The notes under the pieces: model-generated | Database searches by the model: none | The model's input: the letters and a program-made list of their open reading frames with translations, nothing else | Told to the model about the DNA's origin: nothing | NCBI RefSeq assembly: GCF_932294415.1 | Contig: NC_065536.1 | Location: 6,086,974 to 6,150,973 of the forward strand | Direction: 5' to 3' | DNA: 64,000 nucleotides | From: Quercus robur | Lineage: Eukaryota; Streptophyta; Magnoliopsida; Fagales; Fagaceae | Translations under genes and position numbers: made by a program | Shown: in pieces, positions 54,340 through 64,000 of the stretch | Layout of the letters: the number at the start of each line of letters is the position of its first letter | Position numbering within the stretch: position 1 is the first letter of the stretch

Positions 54340-55245
54340 GGACCTCCATGTTAATCTTTGTATGCTACTGAGGTATGACGCAATTCAGTACCAATTTAAT
54401 TTACCTTCTTGTTGGGCCCACATCTCAGTATATTGTCCTCATCACATCCCACATGGTTCAATAAAGGACTGTTTCATTCTTGACTTTCTGACTAGACATA
54501 AAAATAGACTTAGTTGCGGAATTATGCCCCTATTGAAGGAATAAAGCAACTGTGCTGGGTTTTATCTCAATCCTTTTTGTCCTTTCAAATTTTTCTTAAC
54601 AGTGGTACTGCCATGCTGTAGCCTTGCTATACCGATGGAGGTACCAAAGCCGACCTACTCTTTGTCAAATGACTAGTAAAAATCCATGCCCGCTGTTTGT
54701 TTCAGACATCACCCGCCTTATTATCAGATTTTGTGTCGGGTGCATGCATGAGATTGCGTGTGTGTGTCATGGGTGTTTGAATGTGAGGGCTCTGTGTAAA
54801 GAATGTACTCTTGAATGTGTTGGTTTGGTGTGTATCAGTTGGCCATGTGCTTTCCAGGTTGAAGTGGTTGATGTACTTGTATGACAATTAATGATATGGT
54901 CTGCTAATTTCATGTGATTACATGAATGTCTATTAAACTCAAAGTTTTGTAGTTACTACTTGATTCCTTTTGTGGGATTTAGAAGTCAAGACAGGCCTTT
55001 GGGCTACATAAGAGAACTCTTTCATTTCTTTTAACGTTCATTCCCCCAGTGTAAAGGATTCCATCTTTCTTGTGTGACTAGATTTTACTAGTTGATCTAG
55101 GTAACACCTACTACTCTTGTCTCTTGCTTTTCTAAAAACAATACATCGGTCATTAAGAAATATTGTTCAATATGGTTTGATGAAAGTTTGAAAAACAATA
55201 TTTGTTTTGACCTTGATTCAAAAATGGCTAATTATTTAAGTCTTA
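54340..55245 (+). other. RECQL1 3' UTR and following non-coding DNA
   Basis: A possible 3'-UTR intron lies between CTGAG|GTATGA (about 54373) and TTAACAG|TGGTAC (about 54602). The leader of the next element starts at 55243. No other gene is recognised. Confidence 0.4.
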
Positions 55246-55534
55246 GTGTATGTTTGGATTCCAAGTCTGCGTTTCCAAGCTGCGTTTTGTTCTTTTTTTT
55301 TTTTTGGTTTTCACGCGTTTTGGAGTATTGCGGTTACTGTTCACATATGCAAATGTTGACTTTCTGCAGTGAACAGTGTACATATACACTGTTCATGGAT
55401 CCACAAATTTCATTTTTTATCAATTTTTTCATTAAAAATGGGTCCCACAGCACTATTCATACATTTAAAAATTATTTTGTTACAGTGTTTTCAGTTTTCA
55501 GTTTCAGCAAAATAAGTTCTATCCAAACACACCC
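55246..55534. mobile_element. Tourist-like MITE, 289 bp
   Basis: The element begins GTGTATGTTTGGATT and ends ATCCAAACACACCC, with TTA on both sides (55243-55245, 55535-55537). The inside has CACTGTTCATGG, GGGTCCCACAGCACTATTC and AAAATTATTTTGTTACAG, shared with 45073-45366 in opposite orientation. Confidence 0.78.
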
Positions 55535-55615
55535 TTAATAGCCAAAAGGGATCTTGATCCAATTCCAAGTTAGGTCTCTCTTGTGCTGATATCAGACTGA
55601 TTCATTCGTTATATT

Positions 55616-56005
55616 AAAACTTTGTACAATGCATCCTCAAAGATGAAGAATATTGTGTCAGATGGAGATTTTGGCTTTCAACCTTGGTTCCTTTAAATAA
55701 ACAATTGAATTTAAGTTGAGAAGTTCTTCAACTGAGTACTCCACCTAATCCAATCTTCACCAGCTGGCACCATTTGTAGTCTAGTTCCAATATTTGAAGT
55801 ACGTATTAAAATTCTGAAACAATGCATCCCTGAAAATTAAATTATTGTGTCAGTGTGTTGGTGAGTTTGGCTTCAGCCTTGACTGGCTCCTATAAAAGAA
55901 ACAAATAAATTTAATTTGAGAAGCTCTTCAATTGGGTGCTCCCAAATCCCAACTGATCCAATCTGCTCCAATCTGGCACCATTTGTAGTTTAGTACCAGA
56001 ATTTC
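55616..56005. repeat. Tandem duplication, unit about 193 bp, two copies
   Basis: AATGCATCC...ATTGTGTCAG, a TTTGGCTT-C..CCTTG block, TTGAGAAG(T/C)TCTTCAA and GGCACCATTTGTAGT each occur twice, offset by about 193 bases (55616-55808, 55809-56005). The copies are clearly diverged and non-coding. Confidence 0.75.
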
Positions 56006-58052
56006 AAGCAAGTATAATGCATGTAGGTTTATTTATTTTTTATATTTAACTAGTTTATTCTAACTCCTTCTTATGACACATTGCATAATGCATTATGATT
56101 GCATTGACCTTAGGCATTCTGTGCCAACCATTTATGTTCTATTTATTTATCATATTGCCGGCTTGTAGTCAACAAGGATCCATGGAAGATGTATTATTAT
56201 GGATCTAAGACCTACAAGTTACAGAGACTAGAGAGTAACAATTTGACAAAGAGCACATGCAGCACCGTGCAATTGTTGTTATGAACATATTTTGTTTTCT
56301 ACTTGGGTGAAGATTAAGATTTGTAGAATATGACATGTTAACTAACCCCAATAATTGTATTCATGTTAAAGCTATTATTATTATACACTGCCCAAATCCA
56401 AACATTTCTTGATCACTCGATTTTTGTCTTCAGGCAAATATCTTTTTTAAAATTAAAAATTAAAAATTTATTTATTTTGCCTTGAGCAGTACTTTTGACA
56501 CCTGTTTTCTGTATATATATATATAAATCTTTTATTTTTATTTTTTTGAGAATCTAAAAAAATGTCTTTTAAGAATGTCAATAGATCAGGTTTAAGGCGA
56601 GAAACGATTTTTCAAAACCAAAATACCCTCTAAATATAGTACATAGCAAACCCTTATAAATTTAGAAATTTAATTACAAACTCATCTTATTTATATTTAA
56701 AGATTTAGATTCGTCTAAACTCGCTTGTTTGTCTTATCATGAATCAGTCAAAAGTGTCTGTTCATGTCCACTAAACTTAAAATTGAACATGCAATATATT
56801 ATTTAACAAATCTTAAGCAGTAGTAAGCACTTTAAGCTACATTAAATAAAATTTTAAGTGAAAAAGAGACCAGGCATTTTTTTTTAATTATAGAAACATG
56901 TAAAGAAAATTAATAATGTAGGTATAATCATAGTTAAATATAAATCCAAACCCATCCCAAATCCTCTTTTAAAAAAAAAAAAAAAAAAAAAAACTGTTTG
57001 GGTAAGGAAACCCACTAAACTTGATCCATTACCACTGTTTACAGAAAATGTTCCTCCAAGTGGATATTTTCAAGTTCTTTTCATTACTTTTTTTTTTTTA
57101 GAAAGTAAATTGACAATTCTTATTAATCATACATTTATTTATGAAAGCAGTTTGGCTACTTCCACATATCAACTATAGTGCATACGAATGATTTCTTCAA
57201 TAATAGAGCTAGACAAACTTTTAGCATGTATACCAAGTTGTACTGCAGGGTTGTGCCCACTGAGCCAAGCCCTTATAGTGTTGCTGAAAAAGAGAACCTT
57301 ATCAGTGCATGGGCAATGTCATGCTTAAAAAACTAGAATTATAGTGAATTTCATAAAAGAAAAGAAGACAAGAATAGTGTTATGAAGGGTGGTGAGATTT
57401 GTTTGCATGAAATGAAATATTGTAAACTTCTTCTATTCTTTAAAGAAGTTCACAATATTGGTTGGTTCCATGAAGATATTCTAAATCTAAACCTCTTGTT
57501 TCTTTTTCCTAAATTGTGGTGGGTGGGTGTGTGTGTTTGTTTGGTATTGGATGTTGTATTGTATATGGAAGGAAAGAAAGTAGAGAAGGAAAGTTCCTAG
57601 ATGTTGAAGAGGACCACTAGGGTTGCACCTGAATGGTAGTAGGCAATTTTTAATTAATTATTTTATAATTATTTTTTGAGAATGGGAATAGGCAGATTTG
57701 GATGGATGGAAATATGTTTTAACTATTTTAATTTAATTTGATTCTCAAAAAAAAAAAAAAAAACTATTTTGATTTAATTTTTTTGTCCTTCATGGCTTTA
57801 AATTCTAATAATATGCAGAGAGAGGTCACTTTCTCTCTCTGTACCTGTCCCCCATAAATATATAGGAGCTTTAAGGTCTAAGCTAACTTTTAACTAAATA
57901 AATCTTCTAAAGATGATGTAATTGATACCTCATGTTAATGTACTGAAATTGTCAAGTATTAAGACGTAAATAAGGTACACTACAAGATCGTATTGTACAT
58001 GTAATATTATTCATTGCTGTCACGTAATGTGAGATTGGTGAGCTCACACCAA
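56006..58052. other. Intergenic, AT-rich; no gene seen
   Basis: Contains poly-A/T runs, a short (TA)n near 56513 and a TG-rich stretch near 57520. The longest open frame (57382-57600) shows no known domain or gene-like context. Confidence 0.5.
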
Positions 58053-58519
58053 AGACCTCTTTTTTTTATTTAAGCCAACAAAAAAGATAAAAGATAAAAG
58101 ATAAAAGATAAATAAGATACAACTAAAAGATTCTCATTTTAAATTTTCATAAGGTAATGAACCAATTAATTAATAAGTAAAATAGAATAAAGTTAAACAC
58201 ATGATATCCATTTTATAATAATAACTCTTTATCATTGCATCAATACACTAATGATTACTTTTTTATTCTTTATTCAATTTTTTTTTAATTCAATAATTGG
58301 GATGCAAATTTTAAAACTTGATTACCTTAATAAATTAGAGCAAACTACAAAATTGGAGGCAAAAAAAAAAAAAAAATCTCTTATTACCAATGATAGCATA
58401 AATAAATACAAGAATTCAAAGAAAATTTTTGAATCCTTGTTTACCACTGATTTACCAAGTGGAGTAGTGAACCCACCAGAAATTACGGGTCAAAGGGCCC
58501 CAATCCAACAATGAACTCC

Positions 58520-58525
58520 CACGTG
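58520..58525. promoter_or_regulatory. G-box CACGTG, first copy
   Basis: CCCACGTGGC is a good G-box/ABRE-like core at the end of tandem unit 1, about 1.7 kb before the TRM start codon. Its role is inferred only from the motif. Confidence 0.4.
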
Positions 58526-58985
58526 GCAATGTAAGACCTCTTTTTTTATTTAGCAAAAAAAAAAAAGATAAATAAGATAACTGAAAGATTCTCATTTTAA
58601 ATTTTCATAAGTTAATGAACCAATTAATTAATAAGTAAAATAGAATAAAGTTATACACATGATATCTATTTTATAATAATTATTCTTTATCATTGTATCA
58701 ATATACTAATGATCACTTTTTTATTCTTTATTCAACATTTTTTTTAATTCAATAATTGGGGATGCAAATTTTAAAAACTTGATTACCTTAATAAATTAGA
58801 GCAAACTACAAAATTGGAGGCAAAAAAAAAAAAAAAAACATTCTCTTATTACCCATGATGGCATAAATAAATACAAGAATTCAAAGAAAGATTTTGAATC
58901 CTTGTTTGCCACTCAATTTACCAAGTGGAGTAGTGGACCCACCAGAAATTAAGGGTCAAAGGGCCCCAATCCAACAAGGAATCCC

Positions 58986-58991
58986 CACGTG
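58986..58991. promoter_or_regulatory. G-box CACGTG, second copy
   Basis: The same CCCACGTGGC core sits at the end of tandem unit 2, about 466 bases after the first. Bound by bZIP/bHLH factors when active; whether it acts here is unknown. Confidence 0.4.
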
Positions 58992-59888
58992 GCAACGTAA
59001 GAAAAGAAGACATCTTTTTGAGGTCACACTTCACACAAAGAGGAGCTTGAACTTGAATGCCTTCTGATTCCTTAAATATGAAGGGCCAGTACAGTGCAGT
59101 CAGCAGTGTCTTTTCTATTCCTCAAGAGTGAATATTTATTACTATTCCACTCTACTCTCTATCTGCTCAGTCTCACGGAACCATATGTTTTTTTTTTTAA
59201 ATATATTTTTTAAACTCTTTCAAAAACTTTCTCATTGTCTACTCTTTTTACTAAATAACCCTCTTTGACTCAAAAGACTTTCTTTTACCAGAAACTGAAA
59301 ACCTCTTTCTCTCTCTCTCTCTCTCTCTGAGCAAATTTCACATCTTTTTTTAATTCTGATTGGTGCTGTTTATCTCTTTCTTTGTACTTCATAGGGCCCT
59401 TTTTTTCTTTGGGTTTTTTCTGCTAAAGACAAATTTTGTTGCTTCTTAAGACATTCAGATCTTTTCCTGTACTGCTCAATGTGCTTGTTGTTTTAGTGGG
59501 GTTTTATTTATTTATTTAATTTTTAAGGAATTTTCTTGGGGTTTGGTATTGTGGATTTATCGGATAGAGAGGATTAAGTCTTTGGTGGGTTTGATGGGAA
59601 TGGCTCAAATTTCTTTTGTTTTGTTGCTTATTTTGATGGGTACCATTTAAATGAAGATGGTTGTATACACATCTACATTGTGCTTGCTGTGTATGAAAAT
59701 AATGGGATTTGACTGATTTGCTGTTTCTGCATACAAAAAAAGTTGGAAAGTTGCTGTATGGGAAATGGGGTTTTGCAGATGAAGGCATTGTATTTGTAGG
59801 TGAGGTTCTGAATCTTCTGATTGGAATGACTGAAAAATTTTGTGCCTTTCTGTTTATTCTGAAGAGTGCCCATTTGAATATGAAAGTG

Positions 59889-59890
<2 letters not shown>

Positions 59891-59938
<48 letters not shown>
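59891..59938 (+). repeat. Compound microsatellite (TC)15(AC)9
   Basis: Uninterrupted TC then AC dinucleotides in the probable 5'-UTR intron of the TRM-like gene. A shorter relative lies at 60022-60055. Confidence 0.95.
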
Positions 59939-59941
<3 letters not shown>

Positions 59942-60021
59942 GTGCTTGCTGCTATGCATATGTAAGATTGGTGTAGTCCGATTCATATGTTCAATAGTTT
60001 CTTTAAGAGATTGAGAAATGT

Positions 60022-60055
<34 letters not shown>
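60022..60055 (+). repeat. Compound microsatellite (TC)10(AC)7
   Basis: The same TC-to-AC switch as at 59891-59938, about 130 bases downstream, in the same probable leader intron. Confidence 0.95.
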
Positions 60056-60275
60056 TTAAGAAAATTAGGGGTTTTCTGGAAGTCACCTATCTAAATGAGC
60101 AATGTAGTGATATTAAACTTCAACTTTGTGCTAAACATTTTGTTTACATATAGCTATTTAAACTTCTTTGTACATTTATGATTTGAGGCATGATAAGATT
60201 TACTATTATATTTCAAACAGGTTTTGTGAAATATATCTGGGGTTGTTGCAGTAGTTTGCATTTATAGAGGAGAAA

Positions 60276-63200
60276 ATGGAGGTTGAGAAAAGACGCTCAA
60301 AGGGAGGCTTCCTTAACTTGTTTGATTGGAATGGTAAATCTCGGAAGAAGCTGTTCTCTAACAATTCTGACTTACCTGGTATGTGTGTGTTGTTCTATTG
60401 GCCTTTTTTTAATGACATTGTATACTCTTAAGTTCATGATTGTGCTTGTTATATTGATGTGCATATATATGCCTTATCTTTAAAGTGATTCTATCATTTT
60501 ATGCCAATCTTTGTTATTTCTAGTTGAGCATAATGTTTAGTTGACTATTCTTAATATTCCTGCCACTTTGAATGTAGAAGGACTAAAGCAGGGGAAAGAA
60601 AGTGTGGAGAATGTGTCAAAATCATGGCCTAATAGGGTAGGCACCACCCCACCCCCTTTTTCCCAATTCTTTTTCTTTTCTTTCCCTTTTTTAAAGCGGG
60701 ATAAGACTAGTATAAATGTACTTGCTTTGTCTGCTATGGCTATAATTCCAGGTAGAGGTAAATGAGAATGGAGCAAGTTCAAGTAATAAAGGAAGTAGTG
60801 ACTATAACTGTGCTTCATCGGTGACCAGTGATGAAGGCAGTGGGACTAGAGCTCCTGGAGTTGTTGCTAGACTCATGGGTTTGGATTCATTGCCAGCTTC
60901 AAATGTTCCCGAGCCTTGTTCTACCCCATGTCTTGAGTCTCACTCTTTTAGACCGTCTCTTTATGATAGGAGCAACCCTAATTTGTGGAGTGATTATCAA
61001 CAAATGGACTACATAAACATGCCCAGTAAGCTGGAGAAGTCTTCCTGGAATCCCATAGAGTCAAGGGCACAAAAGGTGCAGAACCGCCCAATTGAGAGAT
61101 TTCAAACAGAGATGTTGCCTCCAAAATCAGCTAAATCTATTCCATTTACCCACCATAAGTTGTTGTCTCCTATCAAGAGTCCTGCATTTATCCAAACAAA
61201 GAATGTAGCTTACATAATGGAGGCAGCTGCAAAGATAATTGATTCAAGTCCCCGAGCATCTAACAACAATAAAGTATCATCTTTTGGATCTCCCTCAGTT
61301 CCATTGAGGATTCGGGATTTGCAAGAGAGAATGGAAGCTGCACATAGAGCATCCAGGCCTGGAAAACTCAAGGAACCCAGTGTTGTTAAATATAAGAAAG
61401 GTAAGTCTAATGACATGAGTCACAGTGGATCAGAATATGCATCAGTATCCAAGTCTTCTACAAATTCAGAAAAGAGTGGTTCTGAGAATTCAAGGAATAA
61501 GGGAAAATCTGTTTCACTTGCAGTACAAGCACAGGTCAATGTCCAGAGGAAAAATGGATCGACTTCAACTAGTAATGGGAATTTTAGGAGTCAGAAGGAA
61601 CAGAATGATGTCAAATCAAACCACTTTTTGAAGAATCAGCAAAGTAGGCAAAGAACTGCACAGAAGAGAACTTCTGCTAATAGGACTAGCAATGTGCTCA
61701 GGCAGAATAATCAGAAGCAGAATTCTGTATCCAATAAAGATATTTCAAGTTCAAAAACTTCAGTTTCCAATCAGCTAGCAAGAAGAAGTAAGTCCATTGA
61801 TGGTTCTATTGGGCCAAATAGGACTGTAAAGAAGGTTGTTGTGAACACTGAAACTGGTGCTAAAAAGCCAAGGTCAGTGGCAGCTCATACTGACAAGGAG
61901 TTTTCGTCAGCCAAAACTAAGAATGTTTCTCGAAAGAAAATGTCTGTTAGTGGGGATGTTCAACCTGAAGAAAACATCATTGATGATGCATTAATCAATA
62001 ATGATGAAAGTTCTAGAAAATGTAATGTTGAGACTGATCAGTGCATGAATTGGGTTACAGATAACATGAAACAAGGAATGGATGTCGTTTCATTTACGTT
62101 CATGTCTCCCCTGAGAAGATGCATGCCTGAAGCACAGTCCTCCAGTGAGGTCATGGGAATAAATAACCACTTCAGTAATGATTCTTTTGGTAATGGTGAT
62201 CGCCATCTTCGAAAAAATCTTGATCTATCATGTCCAGGGTTGAATGTAACTGGGAGTGATGTTTTGAGTGTCCTTTTGGAACAAAAGCTGCAGGAGTTGA
62301 TATTTAGAGTTGACTCATCCCACTGTAACCTGGTTGGAGAAGAGACTTCTGCTAGTTTGGGATCCAGTTTGCAAGATTCAATTCCCAGCATGGTGAGCTC
62401 CACATCAAGGGAACAGAATGAGAGGTTTCAATTTGGTATTCATAGAAGTAAATCAGAGAGCAAACATGACTATGATTTTTCTTCAGTTGATGGTCTGTTG
62501 CAAAATGTGGACCAGCAGAGGCAGGTCTGTCTTCTTTGTTTATACCTTTCCAATGAATCTATCATTCTGTTCTGTGTGTTGAATTTTCACCGGTTTTCTA
62601 TGACCAAATCGATTATGGAGTCACTACCAGGCATAAATTGCTAGTTCAAGGATTTCAGATGATAGTTTTCCTCTACTAGAAATAAACAATAACATCAACT
62701 TTTTTAGTACTTAAAGAACAAAATTTTATTAGTAAAGTTCTCCCTGAAGCCACAAGCAGTTCATTTCAGAGTGAGCAGCTTTAATTAACCATCTACAAAC
62801 TTTAATTGTTGATACAGATCCCATTGTTTGCCAAATTTCTGAATTTAATTTTATGGGTTTGTACTTTGCATCAATTAAGAGGAATTTGAAGTGTGATTCG
62901 AACAATACAATCTTTGGTGAGCATCCTTGCTCAATCTGACAATGAAAAGCTTTCAAACTAACTGCTACACCTACACCACTCCTAAGGATAAAATAGAAAT
63001 GTTCAATGATTTGATCTTTGTGTCTCCTCTGACTTCTTATTTGTCTTCCTTTTATAGTCTTCACCTTTACCGCCACCATTCAAATTCTACAAAAACTATC
63101 TTGCTTTACTTGTTTTACAATGAGCAGAATGCTACATGTGACTTCCTTATTTGCTTTAAACTTCTCCACATGTTGCACACAGAAGTCATACTGACCTGGT

Positions 63201-64000
63201 TTTAATTTTGAGTATGAACACTCATATCTGTCAAGATGTGAGCAAGTTCCGGTTGTAGCCAACTAATGGAACTTAGCTGGTTGTTGTTGGTTCAAGAAGA
63301 AATCAAGGGGTTTTGTGATGTAAATATTTTGAAAAGTATTGGGTTTATGTTGATGTAAGGGCCCAAGAGGCCTGAGCAAAAAAAAAAAAAAAAAAGGGGG
63401 ACCAAGAGGCTAGCTATGTTATAAGCCCATGTTGGCCTAACCCCAGCTTCTAGTCTCTATATATACCCTGATAAGGGTTCACTGTAATTGATGACTTGAC
63501 TATATAGTAAAGGTGTAGCTGCAAGGGTTATCCCTACATGAACCTACAATATATTGGGCCTCTTGGGCCATTTTACATTAATATAAATAACATAAACCCA
63601 ATATCTTCAACAAATATGATGCAATTATTGGAGCAGCAGGAATTGATAATTCTAGTAGTATCCATTAAGGTTCAAAACCTTTCTGATTTATGTATAAAGT
63701 AGCACGTAGTTCTCCTGGTTCTGAAAACTAGCTTCTTTTCTTGGTAAATTTAGTGGTCAGTATGTTCTTCAGCAATGTAAATTAATGTTGTTGATGGCAA
63801 TTGATCAAATATCTTTATGCCAGAACTCATGCCCTATTATATCCATTAATTTATGAAGTTTTGGCCATTATGTAAATGGTTGACTTTGATGTTAGGTTTA
63901 TTAATTGGGTTCTGACTTAATGTCTGTCTTATGTGCAACTACAGCCACTAGCACTTATTCAGTACCAGTCCATTCTCCAGAATGAAAGGTTTTCAATTGA
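60276..64000 (+). CDS. TON1-recruiting-motif (TRM6/7/8-like) protein, 5' part
   Basis: Coding exons 60276-60378, 60578-60636, 60752-62524 and 63945-64000 onward, phases consistent; the gene leaves the window. The first 645 residues start MEVEKRRSKGGFLNLFDWNG and include GVVARLMGLDSLP (about 90-102), the hallmark motif of TRM/LONGIFOLIA proteins. Further family blocks are YIMEAAAKIID, PLRIRDLQERMEAAHRAS, VSFTFMSPLRR and VLSVLLEQKLQELIF. Long Ser/Asn/Lys/Gln-rich low-complexity stretches separate them, as usual in this family. TRM proteins bind TON1 and cortical microtubules and influence division-plane setting and organ shape. The N-terminus best recalls the Arabidopsis TRM6/7/8 group, which is from memory and not a computed match. 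The expected C-terminal DUF4378 region lies outside the window. Reading on past 62524 would give a false C-terminus; a GTCTGT donor there is used instead. Confidence 0.82.
63331..63609. mobile_element. Inverted-repeat (foldback or small LTR-like) insertion in a TRM intron
   Basis: The left arm GTATTGGGTTTATGTTGATGTAA plus GGGCCCAAGAGGCC (63336-63374) is answered at the right by GGGCCTCTTGGGCC...TTACATTA and AACATAAACCCAATAT (about 63555-63605). A TATATATACC box and an A-run lie between. It could be a MITE or a small solo LTR with palindromic ends; target duplications are not clear. Confidence 0.5.

Larger units (their letters stand above)
58053..59000. repeat. Tandem duplication, unit about 475 bp, two copies
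   Basis: Unit 1 (58053-58532) and unit 2 (58533-59000) run in parallel from AAGACCTCTTTTTTT through AATTAATTAATAAGTAAAATAG to GGGCCCCAATCCAACAA and CCCACGTGGCAA. They differ mainly in homopolymer lengths and scattered substitutions; unit 1 has extra AAAAGAT repeats near its start. Both lie upstream of the TRM-like gene. Confidence 0.9.
59001..60275 (+). promoter_or_regulatory. Promoter and leader region of the TRM-like gene
   Basis: CT-rich leader-type sequence begins near 59140 (TCTCTATCTGCTCAGTCTC) and includes a (CT)n run at about 59308-59328. A 3' splice site TTGTTGCAG at 60251, 24 bases before the ATG, suggests an intron in the 5' UTR. Long pyrimidine leaders are frequent in plant genes. 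The transcription start is not determined. Confidence 0.4.

Noticed and set aside
57382-57600. 72-residue open frame in the intergenic region
   Set aside because: No domain, no splice context and TG-rich low complexity; likely chance.
59516-60055. Minus-strand frame of 179 residues with CVCV/RERE repeats
   Set aside because: Produced by the two (TC)n(AC)n microsatellites; not a gene.

Overview
The window is nuclear DNA of a flowering plant. The protein-coding exons have GT-AG introns and encode core-eudicot proteins (RECQL1 helicase, mitoribosomal protein mL53, a TRM/LONGIFOLIA-type protein, a TLDc protein). About half of the sequence is Ty3/gypsy retrotransposon fossils and small DNA transposons (hAT, PIF/Harbinger). 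The repeat families look like those of a woody rosid, possibly Fagaceae-like, but that assignment is an inference from memory of repeat style and is weak.

Left part (1-11.0 kb): the 3' end of a plus-strand gypsy element with an antisense extra ORF and an LTR; a degenerate repeat field carrying a 595-bp hAT MITE with 8-bp target duplications; a broken minus-strand gypsy element with a 706-bp LTR; and gag plus LTR of another minus-strand gypsy element.

Middle (8.7-42.7 kb): a large direct duplication. Copy 1 is about 8701-22779 and copy 2 about 29472-42707, with 6.7 kb of a minus-strand Tat-like gypsy element between them. Each copy carries the 3' four exons of a TLDc gene (pseudogene, with the same 4-bp frameshift in both) and, convergently, the last exon of mL53. 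Copy 2 joins the complete mL53 gene. Copy 1 stops inside the intron, so its mL53 exon is an orphan. At least four transposons are present in one copy with a clean empty site in the other, so they moved after the duplication. A third, older copy of about 1.7-2 kb of this unit lies at 45.0-47.06 kb, between the divergent mL53 and RECQL1 genes. All three copies hold the same solo LTR with the same AAGAT target duplication.

Right part (47.3-64 kb): a complete 10-exon RECQL1 gene with a TATA box, an E2F-type site and a probable GC-AG intron; a repeat-rich intergenic region with a 193-bp and a 480-bp tandem duplication, the latter doubling a CACGTG box; then the first exons of a TRM6/7/8-like gene that runs off the right edge.

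The intact host genes serve mitochondrial translation (mL53), DNA repair (RECQL1) and microtubule/cortical organisation (TRM). Nothing suggests they work as one pathway. I found no new defence-like or otherwise undescribed multi-gene system. The most informative content is the structural history of the duplication.
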